Source: Coptis chinensis | Taxonomy: Eukaryota > Streptophyta > Magnoliopsida > Ranunculales > Ranunculaceae | Direction of reading: 5' to 3' | DNA length: 64,000 bases | Assembly (NCBI GenBank): GCA_015680905.1 | Contig: CM027379.1 | Coordinates: 33,250,501 to 33,314,500, forward strand | Shown: positions 1 through 10,093 of the stretch, one piece after another | How positions within the stretch are numbered: the stretch's first letter is position 1 | Layout of the letters: each line of letters starts with the position of its first letter | Program-made: the position numbers and the translations under genes | Notes under the pieces: model-generated | Told to the model about the DNA's origin: nothing | Database searches by the model: none | What the model saw: the letters and a program-made list of their open reading frames with translations, nothing else

Positions 1-780
1 ACCTTAGATTCCTCGTGGTAATGCTCAAGATCTTGTTTGTGATCCACGAGGCTTTATTCAATATCAAGGATTCAAACAAGGTATTATGTTAATGTGTTAT
101 AAATCTTTATAATGTTCGTTTAGCGGTACCCTTCAAAACTGTATTGGTCAACCAAATCATGATCTTAATTGCACAGACGATAGAGGGAGGCGTAGAATGG
201 TTGTTAGGAGGTTTAAATTTGAAGAACCAAGGGGTGAGCAGATTCAAGATCTGTAGGTTTATTTTCATTGTTTGTCAGAATAACTTATTTATTTTGTAGT
301 TTGTTTCAGTCTTGTGGTATGAGCTTGCTCTCCGAAATTCTTAATATTGTTTAATTATTGTTAATGGTGTTATATCAAACCAAAATTTCCAAAAACTGTA
401 GTTGATTGCATAGCAGAAGTTCCATGAGGCGCAAAGAATGTATAATGTATTTCCCTACCAAATAGGGTACCTAGATAAGAATGTTTATTATTGGGAGGTG
501 ATCATTAGAACTTTTTGGAGAACTTATCCAAAAAAATATATAATTTTTTGGAGAGAGATATTATGTGTTTGGAGCATCATAATTATGTGAAAATCACCCA
601 AGCAAATATTCTTATCTTTGTTGGGGCAGACCTTTTAGCTCCTTTTTATAAATCTGCCTTTGAAGCCGTTAATTTAATTGAATTTGGAGTCATTCTTGTT
701 TTGATGTAATATTTTCATACGATTTTTTGTAGATTTCTCTGCCAACGCTTTGTTTACAAAATTTTGCATGTCGATTTCAG
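1..780. other. AT-rich stretch, no gene recognised
   Basis: I see no recognisable domain. The next exon downstream belongs to a CDC27-like gene, so upstream exons or introns of that gene may lie here. A 64-residue open frame at 515-709 resembles nothing I know and is probably chance. Confidence 0.4.
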
Positions 781-1813
781 GTTGGGAAAGCTTATTTTGA
801 GTTTGTAGATTATTTAGAAGTTTGATCATGCTTTTTATTCTTGCACTGTTTGCATCCCCTTATAGTTTAGATGGAATGGATATATACCCGACAGTTCTTT
901 ATGTAAGCTTCTCTTTTGTTTAACTTTGTTTAGCAGTGCAAAATATATCTTAATCTTATATTCAAGAGGTATGTTCTGTTCAAATAATAGGTTAAGATCC
1001 TTCCTAATGGACTTTTCTAATTTAGTTTGCTAAGATGGTTAGTTTGTGTTACCAGTTGGAGGTTCTGGAGTCTGGACCTGCTTTATTAATGTCTATGTTT
1101 TTTTTTTGGTTTCAGTTTTGGCTTTCTTTTTTCTTTTCAACCTTACAACCTTACTTGCCTAAGCCCTTAAATCCCCATATTCCGGCTGATTTTATTTGAC
1201 TATCATACATACTAATTATGTTGTCAATAATGGTCATTTTATTTTGCTTTATGGTATCTGGTTTTTATTCCGTCATGTAATTACCTATTCTTCTTTACTG
1301 AAACCCTCCTTATTGTTTGGCAGCATTTAAAGGAAGAGATGAAGTTGAGCTACTTGGCTCAGGAGTTGATTTCAACTGATCGCTTGGCTCCTCAATCTTG
1401 GTATTAACCTTAATCTATGTTGTTTTCTTCACTTTCATAACCTGACACTGGATATCCAAGTCATAGCTAGCTTGATTAGTGGGCTGGGAATGTCTGTTCA
1501 TCCACTTATGGCTTTTATATCTTTTGTGATTGCACCTTTTCGTTGGACCCTAGCGATTTCTATTTCTAAATGTTGCATCCTTCCATGAATTAAAATGCTT
1601 GAAATGAACTAAAGCTTTTGGACTCTAATTTTCTGCTTTCTTATTTTAACTCCACATGCATTTCGTGGTCCTTATGAATTGGTCATACATGTGTGCTATA
1701 GGAAACTGTTATAGTTTGCAGAAGGACCACGAAACTGCTTTGAAAAACTTCCAACGTGCTGTGCAACTGAATTCAAGATTTTCATATGCCACACCCTTTG
1801 TGGCCACACAGTC
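781..1813 (+). pseudogene. CDC27/HOBBIT-like (APC3) gene fragment, decayed
   Basis: Three exon-like blocks match the tetratricopeptide region of plant CDC27, the APC3 subunit of the anaphase-promoting ubiquitin ligase. They are 781-902 (VGKAYFEFVDYLE, then after a frameshift GMDIYPTVLY), 1324-1400 (HLKEEMKLSYLAQELIS through RLAPQS) and about 1691-1813 (GNCYSLQKDHETALKNFQRA). Splice donors follow 902 and 1400, and acceptors precede 781 and 1324. Decay is visible: an extra base near 826 puts TGA in frame, the third block has no AG at the position needed to complete the split Trp codon, and one base is missing in its HTLCGH segment near 1790. The downstream repeats are not recognisable. A paralogous gene fragment or old gene copy is likely; a functional gene would need unusual splicing. 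Confidence 0.8.
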
Positions 1814-2814
1814 CTTTGTTTTCCATTTATTTTTTTTGGGTACTATATTTTTTTTCCTTTTCATGACTTTTGACTATTTCTTATCCTGAGAGTGCAAATG
1901 CTAAAAGAGTCACATGATTGATGGTTGACAGTTGACACTCTCAAGGTTCAGTTAGGGTTTATATAATGGCCTAAAGGTGAACATTATTATTATACATGTA
2001 AGTGTAATTAGGAGTGGTGGTCCTTTTAATTGAAATAATGGAAATATATGCTTGAAGATTTCATTTGGAATCTTGAGAAGTATTAGATTTTGCTTCTACA
2101 CTGGAGTCAGGGAGGTGTGTGTCTCCCCCTCCCCCCTCCCCCCCTTTCACAGTCATCAGATTACATATTGTATCTAGCTATACCTGCTGCTGCAGCACAT
2201 CTAAAATTCTAAATAAGCTTTATTTGTGACAGGGACCTTTACCATTTACACATTTGTGAGTGCTTTTAATGTTGTGTTTGTGGCGCTGTGGGTACTCGAG
2301 ACTAAGGGTAGAACTCTGGAGGAGATTCAATGGTCCTTTAGATAAGTTTCGCCTAGGAAGATTTTGAATCTCAATATTTATTCTACATTCCGCTTGCGAA
2401 TGCCCGTCCAAAAGCAAATTGTAACATTATCAATCTGGTGGAATCATGTTTTCATAACTTGTAGAAGAGTTGGCTTTACCCTCATGAAAGGTTGTGGCGT
2501 TGTGCGACTCAATGAAAGACCAAATTGCACAAAGGTGATGAAGATAGGAATTTCAAAGCAGAAATTGTTTTTTTTTTTTTTCCATTATGTAGAAATTGTT
2601 TTTTTTTTCCATTATGTTCTTATTATGCCTTGTGTACTTTAAAATCTTAGTTATTTATTGGCAATCAACAACTTGGAAAGATTGTAAATTTTGGAAAACC
2701 AATGTATAATATATCAAATTTTGAAATGTGTTGTTTTAGTATGTTTGTGTAATTGATTTTATGATATGAGAATCATGTAGTATTAGTAGCTGTGTTAGGA
2801 AAAAATAGGTTCTA
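1814..2814. other. non-coding stretch after CDC27 remnant
   Basis: It holds homopolymers (C-rich near 2126-2145, T runs near 2567-2610) and a 92-residue open frame at 2364-2642 that I do not recognise. It may be degenerate intron or downstream sequence of the CDC27-like gene. Confidence 0.35.
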
Positions 2815-3174
2815 CCAAAAAATTTAATTATTTAAAAAAAATTACTTTAAACAAATACGACGGAGAATACTATCGTTATTTGACTTCCCTAAGAAATTTA
2901 AGACAAAAATTTACGACGGTTCGATACATTCTAGATTTGAAAAGATACAGTCCCAGCAAAAAGGCAATTTGCGACGGTTTTGAATGTCCTATTATTAACG
3001 ACGGCTTTAAGTGTCCTACACCCGTCGCATTTCTAATTCGCTTTATCACGCATTTTACTGTCGTTAATATTAACGACAGGGCTATTCGCGACGAACTCTA
3101 GGACAATATTTTCCGTCGCAAATCTCGATTTAGGACGGCAATTGCCGTCGTTTTTGGCCTTTTCTGGTGTAGTG
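2815..3174 (-). mobile_element. CACTA transposon terminal fragment
   Basis: Read on the minus strand the segment begins CACTACACCAGAAAAGG at 3174, a typical plant CACTA (En/Spm) terminal inverted repeat. Subterminal motifs of the form GCGACGG / CCGTCGC follow, at about eight sites in both orientations. I find no matching second terminus near 2800, so the inner boundary is approximate. It is a truncated end or a small derivative with one eroded terminus. The outer edge abuts a copia LTR fragment. Confidence 0.7.
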
Positions 3175-3467
3175 TATTCTGAAAAAGAGGCAAGAAAAGT
3201 AGATCTGAATTCGTTTATGATCTTGAGAGAAAGAAGGGGATTGGTAGATCGTTGCCCACACAACGTCCAATCTGTTCTAAAAGAATACAACAGAAGATCA
3301 AGGGGTTGATTTCGGATTTGATAAAGCTTGGATTCTAAGAGTTATCTAAATTGGATTTAAAGGTATGTTTTCTATTCAAAATCGTGAGAACTCCATTGAT
3401 TCTGCTACGCGTGGGTTCTCGCGGTTTGTAGAAATATTCGTTCTGAAATAACGGTTCCTATAGTATA
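3175..3467 (+). mobile_element. copia LTR fragment (3' end of LTR)
   Basis: It matches the last 300 bp of the LTR at 5450-6662: the block around GCCCACACAACGTCC, an AAGGTAT splice-donor-like site, and the terminal AACGGTTCCTA. The 5' part of the LTR is missing; the CACTA terminus at 3174 sits at the break. Confidence 0.75.
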
Positions 3468-5226
3468 TTAGTCTAAGTTCGAAGAACAAATCCTTACGCT
3501 ATTACTATCATGAGACTTCTAAACTTTTTATTCATCATAGAAAATGGAAACAAGACTTTTAATATTAAACAGAAAAATATATTTTGTCTTTGTCGATTTT
3601 TTTTTTTTTTTTTTTTTTTAGAAAGGAAGAAATATACTACTATAGAAAATGTCTACTTTTTGCAAAATATTACTATACTACCCCCAAATAGAAATATGTT
3701 TTGTCATCAAAATATGAAGAGATAAGGAAAGAGATTACCATAGAAATATGAGCAAAAACGGCGATACACCTGTATTCTGTTCTTCATGACGAAAATATGC
3801 CACCCCCAAATAAGTTTTGGGCTAGGGTTGTTTGATATAGAATGAGAAATACATGGTTTATTGTACTAGGGATAATTATATTATTCTACTATGAAATTTT
3901 TAGGTTTTTGTATTTTTGAAAATATATGAAATGTATAAAAGAAAAATGGAAAATTTTGGCATGATGCATTTCTATTATCTTCTACTCATATACCAAATTC
4001 CACAAGAAAACAAATAAAACAAGCTAGCAAATAAAATTACACTAATAGTTATAATTATACATAAGTGTTGAAAAGAAAATAAACTAAAAATAAAACATAA
4101 ACTATAAACTATAAACTATCTATACGGACACTAGGGAGCTGCCTTGTCAGAATCTGTGCGTGACTCGTCATGATGTCGAGAAGATCCTTCTCCTGGCTGA
4201 CGTCGGGTACTAGCGTGTTTATCGTTGTGCGGGAGTGCATCTCTAATACTATGTAGTGTCCTTGTGACACTGTGCTGAAATCATCACTGCTCCTGCTGGA
4301 AAGACTGCTGCTCCTCTATGAGGTTCTGCTGAGCCATTCTAATAACTTGCTGACCTTGCCTAAGGTAGTGGATGTGCTGGTGCAGAATCCTCTAGCCCTC
4401 ATGGAAGAAGTGAATTCTGTCCATGGGCTGAGTGAACTATTGAGTGGCACCTTCAACGAAGTAATCCACAAGCTCGGTAGGTGGATGCCAGAGTTTCTAA
4501 ATGCAGTGGGCATAGAGAAGACCTATAGAAGCGTCTCTTACCTCCACTAAAGCGTTTGTAGTATCAAACCCCCAGTGCTGCATGATCCTAGTGACCAAAA
4601 CTGGTAGAGGGGCGGTGGACCTCCTGGGTTTGCTGAGTTACTCCCAAATGAAGGTGATGATGTAGAAGCTGTTCTTCTGCTCCTGAAGAATCCACAGGAT
4701 GTGGAGCATCACCTTACCGATATCAGAAGGCTTGGCTGAGCCTATCAAGTTGAAGGCTATCCATTGCGATACTGCCAACTAATTCATTCGTAGCGAGTTT
4801 TGAAATGTGTAGTGTGACGTGGGGTTTTTTCTACCCTTGAGAAGCGTTTCTGCCATCATCACATCGATGGTCTTGTTGTTTGGGGACTATTTCGTCTGAA
4901 TATAGGCCTTCAGAGGAATCCCTAGAACCTTACTCACCACATCCTTAGTGAGCTCAAACGCGTGGCCATCCATGACAACCATGATGCGGTCATCCTCCTC
5001 TTGTTGCATACGGTTATAAAATGAAAGAGTGAGAGAATGAGAATAACTCGCACCTTCCAACAACACCAAAGATTCCTATCCTCTTATTCTAATTTCAGCC
5101 TTGAAGTGCACTTCAAATAGATCAGAATTGAAGTGGTTTAGAAAATTTTGCTCCGGATCGATTTTTAGAACTCGAGCCATTTAGAGTAGAGATTGATGAA
5201 ATCGGGGTTTTTAGTTGGAATAAAGG
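3468..5226 (-). mobile_element. E5: 3' part of an Athila-like element, truncated
   Basis: The minus strand is collinear with the E2 element from about 36480 to 38136 and then 47252-47300. It includes an ORF-A copy, a downstream tract rich in TTTGGGGGTGG-like sequence (minus strand of about 3672-3684 and 3800-3815) and the block around TCTATGATGAATAAA. It lacks the LINE, copia and MULE insertions of E2, so it gives a clean outgroup for the empty sites. LINE A's 3' end abuts its upstream side. Confidence 0.75.
4150..5180 (-). pseudogene. ORF-A copy of E5, degenerate
   Basis: The start ATG at 5180 gives MARVLK, the same start as the E2 copy at 36528. Shared motifs include FEVHFKAEI, LTKDVVSKVLGIPLKA, SHYTFQNSLR, ILWILQEQK and PLPVLVTRIMQHWG. 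Frameshifts and stops (for example after IQTK at about 4887) break it. The function of the family is unassigned. The general layout, with a central LGIP motif and then an LHILWILQ helix, recalls the domain annotated in plants as putative plant transposon protein; that likeness is an inference from memory. Confidence 0.6.
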
Positions 5227-5334
5227 TTTTTTTTTCCAAAAATAAGCTAGGGTTAGGCAAACCCTCACATGTATTAAAAAAGTATTATAGTCTAGAGTAC
5301 ATCTGACCAGAGGCATCTTCCTCCACTATTACAG

Positions 5335-5449
5335 TCAACTGATGGCTAGTGGAGGGGTTAAGAAATTACAAAAATTACAATTCTTCTCACAAAGACCCGC
5401 AAGGTAATCAGCTGCCCTATTACATTCCCTGAATACATGGGGTGAAAGA
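5335..5449 (-). pseudogene. LINE A RNase H, C-terminal segment
   Basis: The minus strand reads HLSPHVFRECNRAADYLAGL and runs to a TGA at 5335-5337. The ECNRAADYLA motif is the standard end of RNase H domains in plant LINEs and matches EVNRAADYLASL in LINE B. About 100 bp of 3' UTR and the A-tail follow. Confidence 0.85.
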
Positions 5450-5588
5450 TGATAGGGTTATATACTAAAAGCATTACTTTTGTATTAACTCTAATTCTTT
5501 ATATTTTGAATGAGAATCATATGGACAAATATTATGCATATTATATATGTTATTAGTTATATGCATGTGTCTAATACTTTATGTTGTA

Positions 5589-5629
5589 GATGATATGGTG
5601 TGTGGTGACACACAGAAGATCATATCATC
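5589..5629. repeat. imperfect palindrome inside copia LTR
   Basis: The arms GATGATATG and CATATCATC enclose GTGTGTGGTGACACAC, itself self-complementary at its edges. The palindrome recurs in the other LTR copies at about 39710-39750, 41685-41725 and 43310-43350. Confidence 0.6.
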
Positions 5630-6366
5630 AGTATCTTATAAAGTATAAGTAAACGTTCATAACCTAGATGGATTTGGACAAACCATTTGTAAGGTTGTAG
5701 TATAATATGGTATTAGTCTATCTTGACTACAAGATTACACTTGTACACTTTGTGTGTATTGAACATGACCAAGTGAGGTTGTTTCTCTATATATTGACTA
5801 TATAAGAGAACAAACACCTCTGTTATTATGGATGCTTGTCCTCTTAATCCGGATATAATAATAGGCACTTACGTGCATTGTACATTACTTTAAATCATCA
5901 ATGAGTGAGATTCATTTGTGAATCAACAAACTCGATGGATTGGGTAATGACATTGTATATAAGGTGTGCTGTTGATTATAGAAGGAATCCGTGACCCGCA
6001 GGAAGTCGGGCTGATGATGTCCCCTTCAGGAGCTCATAATGATTGTCATGTAAACCCTGCAGGTAGATTTAATCCGACATGACAATGAGGTTGAGTGGTA
6101 CTACTCAAGGACATAAGAAGTTGATTAATGTAGTTGTCAGTAACTTGACTTAATCAATGGGCATTAAATATCTTAAACACGGGGAGATCAACAAGCATAT
6201 AATATGGAGTCCATAAATGTAACACATAATTTGGGATTTGGGTGGTAGTGCAACAATGACCTTTAGTAGAATAAGCCATTTGTTGACAGACTTGGGCCGT
6301 GTGTTCTGGGCAAACATGGGAAGGGGAGGCCCAACCCTAATTTCTCCTCATGGTCCCTGTTTAGCC

Positions 6367-6374
6367 TATAAATA
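6367..6374 (+). promoter_or_regulatory. TATA box in copia LTR
   Basis: TATAAATA lies about 290 bp before the LTR end, the expected place for the U3/R boundary. The same sequence is present, reverse-complemented, in the other LTR copies. Confidence 0.5.
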
Positions 6375-6662
6375 GAAACCCTTCTGTCCTGGTCGAATTG
6401 ACATTTTCACTTGATTAGAAAAAAAGAGGCAAGGAAAGAGAGAAAGATAGGGTTCGTATATCGTTGCCCACACAACGTCCATTCTAAGGATAGGAATACA
6501 ACAGAAAATCAAGAGGTTGCTGATTCATCGATCTTGGATTCTCAGAGTTATTTAGCCGATCTAAAGGTATTATTTCTAACCAAACCGTGAACACCTTTAT
6601 TCCACTGCGCATGGTGTTTCGCGGTTCGTAAATCATTCAGTGAAACCATAACGGTTCCTTCA

Positions 6663-6775
6663 AAAAACACATACTCAAATGCCCTCTTAAGATTTTGTAT
6701 GGCCTGAACCAGGTCCTCACAAAACTAGGGAGGTTTTTCAAGCTTATTAATAGCTTGGATGGCGCTTTTAGAGTC
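6663..6775 (-). pseudogene. LINE A RNase H, middle segment
   Basis: The minus strand reads SDSKSAIQAINKLEKPP followed by FCEDLVQAIQNLKRAFEYVF. This continues directly the RNase H domain that breaks off at 10094. The segment ends at the copia solo LTR. Confidence 0.85.
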
Positions 6776-6783
6776 TGACTCGA

Positions 6784-9700
6784 TTTTTTATTTTTTTTAA
6801 ATAAGCTGGGGTTTATTACTCATTAACCATTTCGTACATAAATTTGTCCACTCTCATCATCATTTACAATACATTGTAATCTCTGATCTAATGGGGGAAC
6901 AAATTGCAATACAAAATCAGTTGCATCATGAAGGGACGCTAGGTAGTCTGCAGCTCGATTAACTTCTTTAAATGTGTGAGAGAAGGATATGAAATTGAAG
7001 TCGCTCCGCTTCATATCGATAACTTTGAGTATATCCCGGTAGTACCACGGAGGTTTTTCCACTTTGTTGATTGCATTCACCGCTCTCAAAGAGTCAGATT
7101 CCAGCTCCACCTCCTTGTAATCCTCCGCTATACATCGATGTAAGCATATGCCTATAGCCTTAAGCTCCTGGAATAGAACCGAAGCCAAACCTCCACTCCC
7201 ATTAAAGCCAGCAAGCACCTGTCCATCCTTGTTTCGTATTACCCCACCATGGCCAGCACCATTACTACTCACAACACCGTCAGCATTAGCTTTTACTCTT
7301 TCTCCTATTGGTGGATTCCAAACAATGCCAGTTTGCTTTGGAATTTTATACCTTGTGCCAATGTGAAGTCTATGAAACAGATTTCTGGCCTTGACCATAT
7401 CCTTCACCTCAGGTCTGAGAACTTGCAGGTAATTTTTAGTATCCCTGACCATCTTCTCAAAAATGCTTTTTGCGGTCTTGCTAGTATTCTGAAACCTTCG
7501 AGCATTTCTCTCCTTCCAAATATAATCTACTAATGCATAGAAGAATACTCTATATATATCTCTTACGTCTGACTCTTTGCAAATCTGAAGAATCGATGGC
7601 CATTCTCTATTCCCTGAGCGATTATCAGTGACAATGCTGAGCATGTGCTTGAGTCTTGTGATGATTTCCTTAGAGAATTGGCACTCGAAAAATAGGTGTC
7701 CAGAAAATTCTTGACTGTTGTTGCATAAGCAACACGCAGAAGAGGAGAATTTTTCTTTGCACTAACCTGTCTTGTGTCGGTATGCTCTGTGAGAACAATT
7801 GCCATGTCATGAAGGAATGTCTTGGTAAGACCCACTTTCCCCAAACCAAGTGAAGCCATTTCTTCCTTTCCTTTGCCTCGTCGAGCCTCATACGCGACCG
7901 GGGCGTAAACCGCCCACTCAAAAGCGGAGTCCAAACAATTTGGTCTCTAGAGAGGTGTCGGTTAATCTCCACTGCTCTAATAACCTCTTTCAATAATTGT
8001 GGTAGCATCAGGAGTATATCATCATTCCATTCACCATTCGAAATGATGGCGTTAACTTTTGAATTCAGTGGAAAGTCCCATGCTGCTCTTGCTTCTACAT
8101 CCTCAATCAGTGGAGATCGTGAACACTAGATGTCATGCCACAGTAGTGTCTCTTCTCCATTAGCAATGGAGTATTTTATAAACTTTTTGGCCATGCTTCT
8201 AGTGTTCAGGATACTTCTCCATGTCCAGGAACAGTCATTTGGTACCTTCATACTCCAGAAATAATTAGACTTGATATACTGCTTCCACATCCAGTCAACC
8301 TAAATGGTATCTTCTCGAGTCACCAGCTTATAAATCAACCCACAATATGCGCCAAGGTTCCATATATGAACATTTATGATTCCCAAGCCTCCTTCCTCCT
8401 TTGGTTGGCATACAATATTCCAACTTGCTTGGTGCATCCCCTTCCTCATAGTTATACCATTCCATAGGAATTGAGCACACATGCTTTCTACTTGTTCGAG
8501 CACCGTTTTGGGCAGAATGAATGTTCTTGCCCAGTATATGTGGAAAGAAAGAAGGACTGAGTTGATTACTTGAAGTCTACCTGCATGAGAGAGCACTCGT
8601 GCTTTCCAGTTCGTGATCTTGTGAGTTATCTTTTCTACCAAAGGTTAACATTCCTTAATTCCTAACCGAGCAGAGATGAGAGGAAGTCCAAGATATTTCA
8701 CTGGAGGTTTAACCAACTCTACATTTAAAATGTTGGCCAGAGCAAAAATATCTTGATCATTGAGTCCCCCCATCTAGGAGAGATGTTTTGTGGTTATTAA
8801 TCTACAAACCAGTTGCATTCCCAAATATATCGAGACCTTTCTTAATTGCTTGTATAGATGCCACTTCCCTTTTGCAGAATATAAGAACATTGTCACCAAA
8901 AGCGAGATAAGATAACTTCACCTTCTTGCATTTGGAGTGGTAAAGGATGGATCTATCATAGAGTTTTTGCTTGAGCACACAACTGAGTATCTCCATTACA
9001 AACACAAAGAGATATGGAGATAAGGGATCGCCCTGTCTGACACCACGACCTCCGTAGAAATATCCTTCCGGGGCTCCATTGATCATAACAAAATACGAAG
9101 GAGAGGAGATACACATATCAATCCACTGGGCCATTTAATCCGGAAAACCACAGGTCCTGATCATTGTCATGATAGACTCCCAACTGACCATGTCATATGC
9201 CTTCTTTATGTCCAGCTTGATAGTACATCTAGGAGTTCCATGCTTCCTGTCATATCCACGAAGAAGCTCATGAGATAGCAGGATGTTATCTTGAATAGAT
9301 CTGCCAGGAATGAAAGCTGATTGATTAGTCTACACTAAATCATCAATCACTAACTTAATCCTATTTGCAATAATCTTAGATATACATTTGTAGATGGTGT
9401 TACATAATGCTATAGGCCTAAATTCCTCCACCTTTGTGGGATTGTTGATTTTCGGAATAAGACATAAAAATGTAGCATTAACACCTCTAGGGAATTTGCA
9501 AAATTTAAAAGCATTAAGTATAACAGAAGTGAAATCATGACCAACTAGATCCCATCATTTCTTGAAGAAAATGGGAGTGAAACCATCTGGCCATGGAGCT
9601 GTGTTCTCTTTCATCTCAAATAGAGTAGTTTTGACTTCCTCAGTAGAAACGTCCGTTTCAAGCAAAGGCTTCATATGTTCCGAGATAATGTTTCTTACTT

Positions 9701-10085
9701 GAAGGTTAGCAAAAAACTCCTCTCCGCATAATTCACCCGCTTTAGTTCCCAGCATATCCGAGTAGTAGTCAATGATAGCTCTGTTTACTTCCGCTTGTCC
9801 TGTGATAGTGTTCCCTTGGCTATTATGGAGAGTCCATATTCCTATTTTGGCCTTCTTTTCCTCCAGAGTTTTGAAAAAGAATGTCGTACACTTGTCACCT
9901 TCTAGCATCCACTCCCCATCTTGCTTACTTTTGATTTTAGACATTTCAATTCTTGCCAGTTCACTATATCTCTGTAATGCTTCATGCTCCCTTTGTCCTA
10001 GGAAAGGGTCTGTAGGATTAGCTTGTAGCTGCCTTTGTATATCATATAGCTCCTCTCTGGCTTGTTGCACTCTCCCATGTATGTA
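6784..10085 (-). mobile_element. LINE B, 5'-truncated, inserted in LINE A
   Basis: A minus-strand L1-like element of about 3.3 kb. Its 3' end has an A-rich tail (T run at 6784-6799 on plus) and its 5' end stops at 10085. The 8-bp sequence TGACTCGA occurs at 6776-6783 and 10086-10093 and is present once in the uninterrupted RNase H reading of LINE A. It is therefore a genuine target site duplication. 5' truncation explains the missing ORF1 and endonuclease. Confidence 0.93.
6823..10085 (-). pseudogene. LINE B ORF2: reverse transcriptase, zf-RVT, RNase H
   Basis: From the 5' side: linker with EGDKCTTFFFK; reverse transcriptase with FIPGRSIQDNILL, GVRQGDPLSPYLF and LSYLAFGDNVLIF; thumb (ITNWKARVLSHAGRLQVI); cysteine-poor zf-RVT linker; RNase H (KANADGVVSSNGAGHGGVIR through EVNRAADYLASLHD), ending at 6823. 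Stops occur after IFFKK (9555), in LV-TNQSA (about 9331) and before MAQW (9135), plus frameshifts near 7660 and 8140. The catalytic FADD box reads FGDN, so the second catalytic aspartate is lost. The copy is dead. Confidence 0.88.
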
Positions 10086-10093
10086 TGACTCGA

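Larger units (their letters stand above)
5450..6662 (+). mobile_element. copia solo LTR inserted in LINE A
   Basis: 1,213 bp, starting TGATAGGGTTATATAC and ending AACGGTTCCTTCA. It is the same family as the LTRs at 38633-39888 and 42235-43492 (opposite strand). Flanks are AAAGA on the left and AAAAA on the right, consistent with a 5-bp duplication carrying one mismatch. No internal region is present and the LINE A coding sequence resumes on both sides, which is how a solo LTR left by LTR-LTR recombination looks. Confidence 0.85.

Noticed and set aside
2364-2642. A downstream exon of the CDC27-like gene
   Set aside because: Translation in all three frames gave no tetratricopeptide match.
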